From Alkalicoccus luteus (lineage in GTDB: Bacteria > Bacillota > Bacilli > Bacillales > Salisediminibacteriaceae): DNA of 64,000 bases. The stretch is from NCBI RefSeq assembly GCF_012034335.1, contig NZ_JAATHJ010000006.1:62001-126000 (forward strand), in the 5' to 3' direction. Below are positions 52,669 to 60,187 of the stretch, piece by piece. How positions within the stretch are numbered: position 1 is the first letter of the stretch; each line of letters starts with the position of its first letter. Both the position numbers and the translations under genes were made by a program. The notes under the pieces were generated by a model, which saw nothing but the letters and a program-made list of their open reading frames with translations, was not told the DNA's origin and searched no databases.

Positions 52669-54984
52669 ATGCAGGATATAACAAAAGACCTCATTTTGGA
52701 CGAAATTAAGCAGGCGGATAAGCCGCTTGGAATGAAAGAATTAGAAGAAATACTTCAGCTTGAAGAAGCTGACCGGTTTAAAGAAGCGGTGAAACTGCTG
52801 AATGAGCTGGAAGAAGAAGGACACCTCGTGCGCACGAGAACAAACCGTTACGGACTGCCGGAGCGGATGAATTTGCAGCGGGGCAGTGTCATCATGCATC
52901 CGAAAGGCTTTGCGTTTATAAAGACGGAAGGCGAAGGCGATGACATTTACGTCGCTCCGCGTGAAATGAACGGGGCGATGAACAGCGACGAAGTGCTCGT
53001 CCGCGTTCAGTCGGAATCTGGAGGAGACCGCCAGGAAGGCACGATCGTGCGTATTTTACGCCGCGGGACAACTCAGACTGTCGGCACGTATCAGGAACAG
53101 AAAGGCTTTGGATTTGTAGTGCCGGATGACAAACGGATTCCTGCCGATATTTTTATTCCGCAGAACCAGGCGCTCGGAGCCGTAGACGGTCATAAAGTTG
53201 TCGTCGAGATCACCCGTTACGCCGAAGGGCGGGCGAGTGCGGAAGGGCACGTGACGAGAATCATCGGTCATAAAAACGACCCGGGCGTCGATATTATGTC
53301 GATTATTCACAAGCACGGGCTGCCGGGAGATTTTCCGGAAGAGGCGATTCGTCATGCGGAAAACGTGCCGGATGAAATAGATCCGGAAGATCTGGAAGGC
53401 AGACGCGATCTGCGTGAGGAAATGATTGTAACGATTGATGGCGCAGATGCGAAGGACCTTGACGATGCCGTTCAGGTGAAGCGCCTAGACAACGGCAACT
53501 ACATGCTGGGCGTTCATATTGCGGACGTTTCGCACTACGTGACCGAAAATTCGCCGATCGATAAAGAAGCGTATGACCGTGCCACGAGCGTCTATCTCGT
53601 TGACCGCGTCATTCCAATGATCCCGCACCGTCTTTCCAACGGCATCTGCTCACTGAACCCGCAGGTGGACCGGCTGACGCTCTCCTGTAATATGGAGATC
53701 AATCCTTCAGGAGAAGTGGTGCACCACGAGATTTTCGAAAGCGTGATTCGTACGAATGAACGCATGACCTATACGGACGTGCGCAAAATTCTCGAAGACG
53801 AAGATGAAGAAGTGATGAAGCGCTACGAAGAGCTTGTGCCGTTCTTTAAAGACATGGAAGAGCTCGCTGCTGTTCTCCGCAAAAAGCGGTTTCAGCGCGG
53901 GGCCATTGATTTCGATTTTAAAGAAGCGCAGGTACACGTGAACGAGGAAGGCCGACCGACGGATGTATCGATCCGCGAGCGCAGCGTGGCGGAGAAGCTG
54001 ATTGAAGAATTCATGCTCGCTGCAAACGAAACGATCGCGGAGCACTTTCACTGGCTGAAGCTGCCGTTCGTGTACCGGATTCACGAAGATCCGGATGAAA
54101 CAAAGCTCGCGCAGTTTCTGGAAACCGTAGCCGGGTTTGGCTATGTCATTAAAGGAACGGCCAACGGCGTGCATCCTCAGGCGCTGCAGAAGCTGCTGAG
54201 AAGTATTAAGGGTGAAGCGGAAGAGCCGGTGATCAGCACGATGCTGCTCCGTTCTCTGAAGCAGGCGAAGTATGATCCTCAAAACGCCGGTCACTTCGGT
54301 CTTGCGGCAGATTTCTATACGCACTTTACGTCACCGATCCGCCGCTATCCGGATTTAATCGTGCACCGGTTGATCCGTACGTACCTGATCGAAGGCAAGA
54401 CAGACGATCAGACCGTCGACCACTGGCAGGAGAAGCTTCCGGAATTAACGAAGCACTCTTCTGAAATGGAACGTCGTGCAGAAGATGCCGAGCGCGAAAC
54501 AGATGACCTGAAAAAAGTGCAGTATATGGAGGATAAAATCGGGGAAGAGTTTACCGGTGTGATCAGCGGTGTTACGAACTTCGGGCTGTTTGTCCGCCTG
54601 CCGAATACGATCGAAGGACTGGTTCACGTCAGCTACATGACCGACGACTATTATCATTTTGATGAAAAGCGTCTGGCGATGATCGGCGAACGAAGCAAAG
54701 CTACGTTCCAAATCGGCGATGAGCTTGAAGTCCGGCTGGCGAACGTCAACGTCGATGAACGAATTATTGACTTTGAAATCATCGGCATGAAAAAGCGCCG
54801 TCCAAAACGGAAAGATACGGCTGAAGTGATCGATTCGTCAAAAAAGCGGGGCAGAAAGCCGAAGCAGGAAGGCAGCTCATCGCAGGATGATAAAAAAGGC
54901 GGCAAAAAGAAACGCGGCAAGAAAAAGCCGTTTTATGAAAACCTGCCGAAAAATCAGCGCCGTAAAGCTAAAAAGAAATCATAA
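52669..54984 (+). CDS. rnr: Ribonuclease R
   Basis: Processive 3'-5' exoribonuclease, 771 residues, that degrades structured RNA and takes part in trans-translation quality control. Order: N-terminal winged helix (about 1-75), cold-shock domains (about 75-220), RNB catalytic domain (about 250-575, with [13 protein letters not shown] holding the metal-binding Asp residues), S1 domain (about 625-705) and a Lys-rich tail. Start ATG 52669 follows AAAGGAGACC; the frame opens upstream without a site. smpB and ssrA follow, its functional partners. Confidence 0.97.
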   Translation: MQDITKDLILDEIKQADKPLGMKELEEILQLEEADRFKEAVKLLNELEEEGHLVRTRTNRYGLPERMNLQRGSVIMHPKGFAFIKTEGEGDDIYVAPREMNGAMNSDEVLVRVQSESGGDRQEGTIVRILRRGTTQTVGTYQEQKGFGFVVPDDKRIPADIFIPQNQALGAVDGHKVVVEITRYAEGRASAEGHVTRIIGHKNDPGVDIMSIIHKHGLPGDFPEEAIRHAENVPDEIDPEDLEGRRDLREEMIVTIDGADAKDLDDAVQVKRLDNGNYMLGVHIADVSHYVTENSPIDKEAYDRATSVYLVDRVIPMIPHRLSNGICSLNPQVDRLTLSCNMEINPSGEVVHHEIFESVIRTNERMTYTDVRKILEDEDEEVMKRYEELVPFFKDMEELAAVLRKKRFQRGAIDFDFKEAQVHVNEEGRPTDVSIRERSVAEKLIEEFMLAANETIAEHFHWLKLPFVYRIHEDPDETKLAQFLETVAGFGYVIKGTANGVHPQALQKLLRSIKGEAEEPVISTMLLRSLKQAKYDPQNAGHFGLAADFYTHFTSPIRRYPDLIVHRLIRTYLIEGKTDDQTVDHWQEKLPELTKHSSEMERRAEDAERETDDLKKVQYMEDKIGEEFTGVISGVTNFGLFVRLPNTIEGLVHVSYMTDDYYHFDEKRLAMIGERSKATFQIGDELEVRLANVNVDERIIDFEIIGMKKRRPKRKDTAEVIDSSKKRGRKPKQEGSSSQDDKKGGKKKRGKKKPFYENLPKNQRRKAKKKS

Positions 54985-54993
54985 TAACCGCCA

Positions 54994-55017
54994 TGCCGGA
55001 GCAGCTTTGCTCCGGCA
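54994..55017 (+). terminator. Hairpin after rnr
   Basis: A perfect 10-bp stem TGCCGGAGCA/TGCTCCGGCA with loop GCTT, but without a T tract. It may only slow polymerase or protect the mRNA end, allowing read-through into smpB. Confidence 0.6.
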
Positions 55018-55059
55018 CAGCGGCAGTTTTGGAAGCAACGAGGAAAGGATGCACTGCCA

Positions 55060-55527
55060 ATGTCCGATTTCAACAAACCAATTGCACAAAATAAAAAAGC
55101 CAATCACGACTATGCGATCGAAGAAACGTATGAAGCCGGCATGGTGCTTACCGGAACCGAGATTAAATCGATCCGCAACCGCCGGGTCAACATGAAGGAT
55201 TCCTTCGCACGAATTTCCAATGGAGAAGCCTGGCTGCACAATATGCATATCAGCGAGTATGAGCAGGGCAACCGGCATAACCATGAACCGGAGCGTCCGC
55301 GCAAGCTCCTTTTGCACCGCAAGCAGATCAATCAGCTGATCGGGCTGACAAAGCAGAAGGGGTATACGCTGGTGCCGCTGAAAGTTTATATTAAAAACGG
55401 AGTCGCTAAAGTGCTGATTGGACTCGGTAAAGGGAAGAAGAAGTTCGATAAGCGCGAAGACTTAAAGCGTAAAGACGCGAAGCGTGAAATACAGCGCGCC
55501 TTCAAAGATGAGCAGCTCGGCCGCTGA
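55060..55527 (+). CDS. smpB: SsrA-binding protein SmpB
   Basis: A 155-residue OB-fold protein that binds the tRNA-like part of tmRNA and brings it to stalled ribosomes. Core motifs [27 protein letters not shown] and [12 protein letters not shown] are present, and a basic C-terminal tail ([20 protein letters not shown]) enters the empty mRNA channel. Its partner RNA is encoded 77 bases downstream. Confidence 0.97.
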   Translation: MSDFNKPIAQNKKANHDYAIEETYEAGMVLTGTEIKSIRNRRVNMKDSFARISNGEAWLHNMHISEYEQGNRHNHEPERPRKLLLHRKQINQLIGLTKQKGYTLVPLKVYIKNGVAKVLIGLGKGKKKFDKREDLKRKDAKREIQRAFKDEQLGR

Positions 55528-55529
55528 AC

Positions 55530-55557
55530 TTGACTATACAGCTGCTTGTGTTACAAT
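55530..55557 (+). promoter_or_regulatory. Promoter of ssrA
   Basis: TTGACT (55530-55535), 16-bp spacer and TACAAT (55552-55557) with an extended TGT. It gives a precursor starting near 55564, about 40 bases before the mature 5' end, which begins with an 8-bp hairpin CGTTAAGG/CCTTAACG (55567-55574, 55583-55590). Confidence 0.78.
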
Positions 55558-55603
55558 GGAAGATACCGTTAAGGTCCACACTCCTTAACGTTCTCTCAAG
55601 CAT

Positions 55604-55971
55604 GGGGACGTTCTGGATTCGACAGGGATAGGTCGGATTTACGTGGCGAGTCGAGCTGAGTGTCCTCGTAAAAACGCTCACCTTGCCTATAGTTGGCAAC
55701 AAAGAAGAAAACTTCGCACTAGCAGCGGCGTAAAAACCCTGCTTGCGGTTCCGCCCTTCATCGCCCATGTGAAGGATCCGGGACTCACTCTAAGTGGGCT
55801 ACGGTCGTGTTCCTCCACCTGAGGAAGACGGCAGGAGATTAATCAGGTTAGCCCTGCGGAAGCCTGTTGATTGGCTGAAGCAGCGGCGAAATTCTAATAA
55901 ATCAACTACACTCGTAGAAGCGTAAGTTGCGTTATCCCTGGACGCGGGTTCGATTCCCGCCGTCTCCACCA
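55604..55971 (+). ncRNA. ssrA: Transfer-messenger RNA (tmRNA)
   Basis: Rescues ribosomes on truncated mRNA and tags the peptide for degradation. The 5' GGGGACG (55604-55610) pairs with CGTCTCC ahead of the terminal ACCA, forming the acceptor stem; the T-arm GGTTCGATTCCCGCC is present. The resume codon is GGC at 55695 and the tag reads GNKEENFALAAA ending in TAA at 55731-55733, preceded by the tRNA-like alanine. The ALAAA end is the ClpXP recognition signal. The tag is shorter than that of B. subtilis. The 3' end serves as attachment site of the element that follows. Confidence 0.96.
55940..55971 (+). other. Probable attachment site (att) at the tmRNA 3' end
   Basis: The 3' tRNA-like segment of ssrA is a well-known target of tyrosine integrases. 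An integrase gene reading toward it starts the foreign segment, and the tmRNA remains intact, so the element restores the 3' end on integration. The second copy of the core should lie beyond the window. The exact core boundaries cannot be set from one end. Confidence 0.7.
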
Positions 55972-56012
55972 ATACTTAAAAACCGTTGATATGACAGGGT
56001 TTTAAATCCGGT

Positions 56013-56032
56013 GGTAACTTCACTGGTAACTT
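56013..56032 (+). repeat. Direct repeats near the attachment site, likely integrase arm sites
   Basis: GGTAACTT occurs at 56013-56020 and 56025-56032, with a related GGTAATTT near 56090. Closely spaced direct repeats within 150 bases of the core are typical arm-type sites bound by the integrase N-terminal domain. Confidence 0.45.
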
Positions 56033-56051
56033 TAATAAATATATTGGTGGG

Positions 56052-56079
56052 AGCCGCTCATTTTATGGGCGGTTTTTTT
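56052..56079 (+). terminator. Terminator downstream of ssrA, inside the element
   Basis: AGCCGCTC (56052-56059) pairs with GGGCGGTT (56067-56074), two G-U pairs, then seven Ts. It lies past the attachment point, so the element may supply the terminator for the host ssrA transcript. Confidence 0.75.
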
Positions 56080-56081
56080 AT

Positions 56082-56327
56082 TTAACTCTGGTAATTTATT
56101 TCGCTTTCATTCATTTTGTGAGCTTCTTTTAAAAGTTTCTTAATTCTAACTTTTGTCACTCTGGCAGTTTGAATATGACCAGAGGGGCATTCATATACAG
56201 GAGCATCTAATATTTTCATTCTCTTTCCTTTGTAATAAGTGGTATAATCATTTATTTTTAACTCTAACTTCATTCCGCAAGAACAAGGATAATAGTCTGG
56301 ATAATCTAATTTGTTAATTTTAATCAC
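56082..56327 (-). CDS. Small YgiT/zinc-ribbon-like protein
   Basis: An 81-residue protein with a paired-cysteine zinc-binding pattern: CSC near residue 15 and CPSGH near 48, followed by a basic helix (RIKKLLKEAHK). This resembles YgiT-type or YokU-type zinc fingers, some of which are antitoxins, but no toxin gene is adjacent. Start GTG 56327 overlaps the integrase stop by one base, with an AGGAGGTGAGG site inside the integrase gene, so it is coupled to int. The gene is clearly AT-rich compared with int. Function unknown. Confidence 0.65.
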   Translation of the reverse strand: MIKINKLDYPDYYPCSCGMKLELKINDYTTYYKGKRMKILDAPVYECPSGHIQTARVTKVRIKKLLKEAHKMNESEINYQS

Positions 56328-57421
56328 TACCTCACCTCCTTAAAATTAATCACTGCTGCACTCTTAAAGTCATCCTCCATTTTCGCCACTGCCTCCTGCT
56401 CTGTGGACGGGTAGAGATGCGAGTACGTGTTCAGCGTCTCTGCTATATCTGCGTGGCCCAGACGAGCCGCTATCACAGATATGATGGTGCTCCTGTTAAT
56501 GAGATACGAAGCGTGTGAATGCCGGAAGTCATGCAGGCGGATCCGATGCAGACCAGCTTCTTCCGTCCACTTGTGAAATTTACGGTCCAGTGTGGTCGTT
56601 GATACGTGATCATAAAAATCACCGAATACCACATGATCTGATTCTGCATAGGGCTGCTGTGCTTTCAACTGTGTGAGTAACCGTATCACCTGCTTTGGCA
56701 CCATGATCCGCCTGATCGCGGCTTCGGTTTTCGGAGTCGTCACATCACGGTTATACACAGTCTTATCCACATTGATGATATGATTATCCGCATCTATATC
56801 CCGCCATGTGAGTGCGAGCATTTCTCCTTTTCTCATTCCTGAGTAATAGAGCAGCATGAAAAACGCCTGATATAACGGCTCATCCACAACATCATAAAAC
56901 CGCCTGAACTCTTCCAACGTCCAGTAGTCAATGCGCTTGTCTGCTTTTCCTTCCACGTTCCCGGCCACTTTACATGGATTGTATGTGGTGTACTCCTGCT
57001 TAACGGCAAAGTTAAAGACCTGGGAGAAGACAACGTGAATTTTCTGTACGTGATTGATGGAATGCTTCCCGATCAGTTCATCCTGCAGCTGCGTAATGTG
57101 CCGCGGCCGGATCATGCTGATCCGCTTGTGCCCGAAACGGTGCCTTAGATGCGTCTCGATCACGCCCTGTACTTTCTTATAACTGGAGATTTTCCGCCGT
57201 AGATGGTACCAGGTCAGGAACTCATCGCAGAGATTCCCAAACAGGATGCCGTCATCTGCTGATCCGGTCTGATTCTCAATTTTGCGGATCTCATCCATTT
57301 CAGCAAGCGTCGCTTCCCGTTTCGTTTTAAACCCGCGGCGCTTCACCTGTTTTCGTTTGCCATCTTTCGTGACAGACGCCTGAAAATAATAGGTGCCGTT
57401 ATCGGCTTTGTAGACTGCCAT
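56327..57421 (-). CDS. int: Tyrosine-type site-specific integrase
   Basis: A 364-residue recombinase. Order: AP2-like arm-binding N-terminus (about 1-45, YYFQASVTKDGKRKQVKRRGF), SAM-like core-binding domain (about 58-150) and catalytic domain with Arg197 (SGMRKGE), His297-x-x-Arg300 (HDFRH), His323 (LGHADI) and nucleophile Tyr333, so it appears active. It reads toward the tmRNA attachment site, as expected for an element inserted there. Confidence 0.94.
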   Translation of the reverse strand: MAVYKADNGTYYFQASVTKDGKRKQVKRRGFKTKREATLAEMDEIRKIENQTGSADDGILFGNLCDEFLTWYHLRRKISSYKKVQGVIETHLRHRFGHKRISMIRPRHITQLQDELIGKHSINHVQKIHVVFSQVFNFAVKQEYTTYNPCKVAGNVEGKADKRIDYWTLEEFRRFYDVVDEPLYQAFFMLLYYSGMRKGEMLALTWRDIDADNHIINVDKTVYNRDVTTPKTEAAIRRIMVPKQVIRLLTQLKAQQPYAESDHVVFGDFYDHVSTTTLDRKFHKWTEEAGLHRIRLHDFRHSHASYLINRSTIISVIAARLGHADIAETLNTYSHLYPSTEQEAVAKMEDDFKSAAVINFKEVR

Positions 57422-57490
57422 GTGATCACCTTCCTATATAGATAAATGACTATAATGCCAGAAATATGAAATAATTACGATATTTTTGTA

Positions 57491-57518
57491 GAACAAGTGT
57501 TCTTATTTATGCTATGAT
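57491..57518 (+). promoter_or_regulatory. LexA (SOS) box with downstream -10 inside the prophage
   Basis: AGAACAAGTGTTCT (57490-57503) contains a perfect GAAC-N4-GTTC core and fits the Bacillus LexA consensus at 12 of 14 positions. A TATGAT (57513-57518) follows 10 bases later, so the box covers the -35 region of a rightward promoter for the small gene that starts at 57550. Confidence 0.72.
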
Positions 57519-57549
57519 GAGAACAGACAAACGAACAAAGGGTGATTCT

Positions 57550-57720
57550 TTGGATGTCCAGCAGCTGCTCTACGTCATTAAATTAGTAAAAGAAAAGGAC
57601 GCACTAAAAGTAGAAAGTACGCCCGACTCCTCATTTCTCATCATTCCTGGACTCGAAAATACTGAGCGTAAGTTCGAGATTCCCGAGGAACTCGTTCCGC
57701 TTTTCCGGCGGCAGAGCTAA
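57550..57720 (+). CDS. Small LexA-controlled prophage protein, candidate anti-repressor
   Basis: A 56-residue acidic protein (MDVQQLLYVIKLVKEKDALK... ending in PEELVPLFRRQS) of no known family. TTG 57550 is chosen because AAAGGGTGAT sits just ahead and the LexA-type promoter leaves little room for ATG 57514, which would lie inside the -10. It converges on the repressor gene and the two overlap by 90 bases (57631-57720) in opposite strands. Known in other phages: when the repressor cannot self-cleave, a LexA-controlled anti-repressor (such as Tum of phage 186) triggers induction. This role here is inference. An antisense effect on the repressor mRNA is also possible. Confidence 0.6.
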   Translation: MDVQQLLYVIKLVKEKDALKVESTPDSSFLIIPGLENTERKFEIPEELVPLFRRQS

Positions 57721-58053
57721 CGTTTTTGTAATTAACTTTTGGAGAAATTCAGCTTCTTCTTTATTCAGTTTTTCTCCTGCTAAAATCAATGCTTTTTGAA
57801 TGACTTCATCAGGCTGCACCGTCTTTTCTGGAAAAAGGTCATCTACGCTGATATCAAAAACACCGGCTAACATGAACAGGGTGTCTTGATCAGGTACAAT
57901 TCGACCGACTTCATAGGATGAAATGGTGGTGTGGCCGACCCCCACACGATCTCCAAGCTCTTTCTGCGTCATTTTCCTTTCTTTTCGGTGCTTCTTTATT
58001 CGAGATCCTATGTAAGCCGATAATTCTTCTTTTGAAATTCGTTTATTTTCCAT
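57631..58053 (-). CDS. Prophage repressor, XRE-type helix-turn-helix
   Basis: A 140-residue DNA-binding protein with an N-terminal XRE helix-turn-helix (about 15-70: GSRIKKHRKERKMTQKELGDRVGVGHTTISSYE) and a short C-terminal helical part (about 80-140), probably for dimerisation. There is no S24/LexA-like peptidase domain, so RecA-stimulated self-cleavage is not expected. ATG at 58053 has GGAGG 8 bases ahead; TTG 58059 is too close to it. Divergent from the Cro-like genes across a 176-base operator region, as in typical lysogeny switches. Confidence 0.86.
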   Translation of the reverse strand: MENKRISKEELSAYIGSRIKKHRKERKMTQKELGDRVGVGHTTISSYEVGRIVPDQDTLFMLAGVFDISVDDLFPEKTVQPDEVIQKALILAGEKLNKEEAEFLQKLITKTLALPPEKRNEFLGNLELTLSIFESRNDEK

Positions 58054-58070
58054 TATCAATTCCTCCTTTT

Positions 58071-58195
58071 ATGAAGTTTCTTGAAAACTATAATTTAATT
58101 ATACCACAATCAGTGGAGTTTTGCGGTCTTTTTGTGAAAAAGTTTTCGTAAAAGTGAAGTTTTGTGTTGACACTCTATTATTAGTGGATTATGAT
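58071..58195 (+). promoter_or_regulatory. Divergent lysogeny-switch promoters and operator repeats
   Basis: Rightward: TTGACA (58167-58172), 17-bp spacer, TATGAT (58190-58195). Leftward: extended TGG-TATAAT on the minus strand (complement of 58098-58103). Near-identical blocks ATGAAGTTTC (58071), GTGGAGTTTT (58113) and GTGAAGTTTT (58154) are candidate operators; the last ends just before the rightward -35. The arrangement resembles a cI/cro region. Confidence 0.68.
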
Positions 58196-58229
58196 ATGGG
58201 TACAAACACAGCAAGGAGGTGTGACTATT

Positions 58230-58472
58230 ATGGATAACCGACAGTGGAAACTGATCCGGCTCCGAAAAGAACGTGGCGTTACGCAGCAGCAGATTGCAAA
58301 AATACTTGGTATTGATGTACGTATTTATATTCCACGTGAACATGGAGAAACGCCTTTCAAGGCTGATGAGATGTTTGAACTTTCTCGGTTCTTCGATCTT
58401 CCGATTGAAGATATTTTTTCTCCACGTAACTCCACTAAAAATGGAGAAAAAGAGAAAGGGGAGACGGTATGA
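58230..58472 (+). CDS. Cro-like XRE regulator
   Basis: An 80-residue protein with an XRE-type helix-turn-helix (RKERGVTQQQIAKILGIDVRIY, about residues 9-32) and the typical IEDIFSPR end of the domain. First gene under the rightward promoter. ATG 58230 has a consensus AAGGAGGTG; the frame extends upstream into the promoter without use. The helix-turn-helix is slightly atypical (a proline after the recognition helix, YIPRE), so DNA binding may be altered. Overlaps the next gene by 4 bases. Confidence 0.78.
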   Translation: MDNRQWKLIRLRKERGVTQQQIAKILGIDVRIYIPREHGETPFKADEMFELSRFFDLPIEDIFSPRNSTKNGEKEKGETV

Positions 58473-58684
58473 AACGGCCAGTAGATGTGTATATTCACAG
58501 GCGCCAGAATCAGATGAAGCAAAATGAAGTCGCTAAAGTGTTGGGCGTTACGCCTCTCACATATTGCCGGAAAGAAAACGGGCATCGTGACTTCACTATC
58601 CGTGAAGCTAAGATTCTGGCGCAACTGTTCAAAACTGATTTGAATACATTGTTCCCGATAGAGGATAAGGAGGAATCACATTGA
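58469..58684 (+). CDS. Second small XRE-type regulator
   Basis: A 71-residue protein with a helix-turn-helix near residues 15-40 (MKQNEVAKVLGVTPLTYCRKE) and the DLNTLFP ending of XRE domains. It may be an excisionase-like or Cro-like protein. Coupled by short overlaps to both neighbours. Confidence 0.76.
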   Translation: MKRPVDVYIHRRQNQMKQNEVAKVLGVTPLTYCRKENGHRDFTIREAKILAQLFKTDLNTLFPIEDKEESH

Positions 58685-58902
58685 CCATCACAGAAACGCA
58701 TCCAGCTCGCTACTACATCAACCTGAATTTACTGCGTGTCAGGCTCGACAGCATTAAAGCCTGTCCAAATCCAGAGCTCCGAGAGAAACGGCTTGCCTGT
58801 TTCAAGCAGGATCTCGGAGAGTGCTACGACTGGAACAAGCTCGATCCCAACGAACATCAGCACCTGGTCGCTATGGTGCGGGAAGTGGAGGCTGTAGGAT
58901 GA
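58681..58902 (+). CDS. Small phage protein of unknown function
   Basis: A 73-residue soluble protein without a recognised family. It starts with TTG 58681, supported by a strong AAGGAGGAA site ending 6 bases before it, and overlaps both neighbours by 4 bases, consistent with a real gene in the early operon. Confidence 0.68.
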   Translation: MTITETHPARYYINLNLLRVRLDSIKACPNPELREKRLACFKQDLGECYDWNKLDPNEHQHLVAMVREVEAVG

Positions 58903-59273
58903 AAAAGATCACGGTGACGCGAGAGCAGCAAGATAGAGTGACTAAATGGAAAAATTCAACTCCTGGAACTCTAACGGATATTCCTCGAATGCGTATTTAT
59001 GGTGCAGTTTATGAAATAAATAAATGTCTTGAAGATATGACAGATGACCAGATAGCCGCCGCATGGCTAGGAGTTGCAGACATTGAACCAGAGCCGGTGG
59101 AACCGTGGGAGGCTTATAAGGCTGTATGGGAAGGCAAGAAAATAAAAAGCAAAAGCAACGTGACGGGTGAGGCGTTTTACGAGTTTAAAAACATGCACAG
59201 CATGATTTCTAATTTCATTCCTGAAAACATAGAAATTCATAACCGCAAATTCTACATCCTGGAGGACGAATAA
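58899..59273 (+). CDS. Phage protein of unknown function
   Basis: A 124-residue protein with the segment LEDMTDDQIAAAWLGVADIEPEP near the middle, typical of short acidic phage early proteins. No family is recognised. ATG 58899 is chosen because it overlaps the preceding stop; the longer frame from 58821 lies inside that gene. Codon use is more AT-rich than the flanking genes. Confidence 0.65.
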   Translation: MKKITVTREQQDRVTKWKNSTPGTLTDIPRMRIYGAVYEINKCLEDMTDDQIAAAWLGVADIEPEPVEPWEAYKAVWEGKKIKSKSNVTGEAFYEFKNMHSMISNFIPENIEIHNRKFYILEDE

Positions 59274-59414
59274 ATGAGACCCGGCACAATCGAACGACTC
59301 CAGCGGGAAACACGACCGGATCAGGAATGGAAGCAGCTTGTGCTCGAAGCGCTGCAGATCGGCATACCAGCGGAAGACATTAAGCAGTTCTTAGAAAGGA
59401 AGCGTTCGTCATGA
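59274..59414 (+). CDS. SinI-like anti-repressor domain protein
   Basis: A 46-residue protein: after a short N-terminus comes DQEWKQLVLEALQIGIPAED and then IKQFLE, matching the SinI/SinR dimerisation helices (consensus D-x-E-W-x-x-L-x-x-x-A-x-x-x-G-I-x-x-x-x-I-x-x-F-L). SinI binds SinR and relieves repression of biofilm genes in B. subtilis. Start ATG 59274 follows GGAGGAC and adjoins the preceding stop codon; its own stop overlaps the next gene. The prophage repressors nearby do not show the matching domain, so the target may be a host SinR-like protein (inference). Confidence 0.72.
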   Translation: MRPGTIERLQRETRPDQEWKQLVLEALQIGIPAEDIKQFLERKRSS

Positions 59415-59719
59415 TCGGACTCGATAAGCGAGATATTGACATCATCACAGCATCCCTGAAAAGCGTCCGCGGCAGAACAAGCCAGTTTCACTCTGCACTA
59501 ACAAACATGCTGATCGAGAAGGTCCAGACCGGCGTACTGAAAGTGGACATGATGGAGATCCAGATGATTACCACAGCGCTACACTGGCGGGTGCTTTATA
59601 TGTCGGACCTTGAAGCACAAGAAGGCATGGTGGAAGTGAAGGAGCTGGCAGAAACGTTTTTGAAAGTGGAAGCCCAGGCAAGGAAGCAGATCACAGATGT
59701 GATTTATGGAGGGAGGTGA
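59411..59719 (+). CDS. Phage protein of unknown function
   Basis: A 102-residue, mostly helical protein (IITASLKSVRGRTSQFHSAL..., VEVKELAETFLKVEAQARKQ). No family recognised. ATGA overlap with the SinI-like gene indicates coupled translation. Confidence 0.68.
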   Translation: MIGLDKRDIDIITASLKSVRGRTSQFHSALTNMLIEKVQTGVLKVDMMEIQMITTALHWRVLYMSDLEAQEGMVEVKELAETFLKVEAQARKQITDVIYGGR

Positions 59720-59724
59720 AACGG

Positions 59725-59886
59725 ATGATTAATCAACGAGCAGGTGCCCTGAAAGTGGAAGTCATGACAGCAAAGCAGGTCAACAAGTGGCTGCAGGACA
59801 ATCCACTCAAAACAGTGGTAGATATTAAGTTTGCATCAGATGAGTACGACGATATGGCAATGGTGATTACCAGCGATGGATTTTAA
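59725..59886 (+). CDS. Small phage protein of unknown function
   Basis: A 53-residue protein (begins MINQRAGALKVEVMTAKQVN) with a GGGAGGTGAAACGG site before ATG 59725. The segment VNKWLQDNP followed by beta-like VVDIKF resembles short phage proteins of the SP-beta YorP/YonK size class, but no family can be assigned. Confidence 0.6.
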   Translation: MINQRAGALKVEVMTAKQVNKWLQDNPLKTVVDIKFASDEYDDMAMVITSDGF

Positions 59887-59901
59887 AAGGAGGTGAATAA
59901 A

Positions 59902-60165
59902 ATGCCAAAGCATTACCGAGATTACACGGTGGGCGAGTTGATTGATGCTGGGTTCAAAGTTGATGCTAAGAAATTCAATGCCAGAACTGAAGAAGAAGCA
60001 GAAGAGCAACTTCACATCATCGAAGGGCTCAAACCGTTCACGATAGGCAGCTATGAAGGAGCACAATGGGTAATGAAGTCGACAGAAAAATTCGAGGCAA
60101 TAGCTTTCTATGAACAGAAAAAATCCCCGGCGGCAACCGAGGACGATGAAAAAACCTTTTATTAA
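59902..60165 (+). CDS. Small phage protein of unknown function
   Basis: An 87-residue protein starting MPKHYRDYTVGELIDAGFKV. ATG 59902 follows an AAGGAGGTG site; GTG 59893 lies within that site. No family recognised; probably an early accessory protein. Confidence 0.62.
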   Translation: MPKHYRDYTVGELIDAGFKVDAKKFNARTEEEAEEQLHIIEGLKPFTIGSYEGAQWVMKSTEKFEAIAFYEQKKSPAATEDDEKTFY

Positions 60166-60187
60166 GTATAACACGGGAGGCACATAT

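Noticed and set aside
58427-58440. Another operator-like block (AACTCCAC) at the end of the Cro-like gene
   Set aside because: A single short complement match inside coding sequence is likely by chance, and no promoter is next to it.
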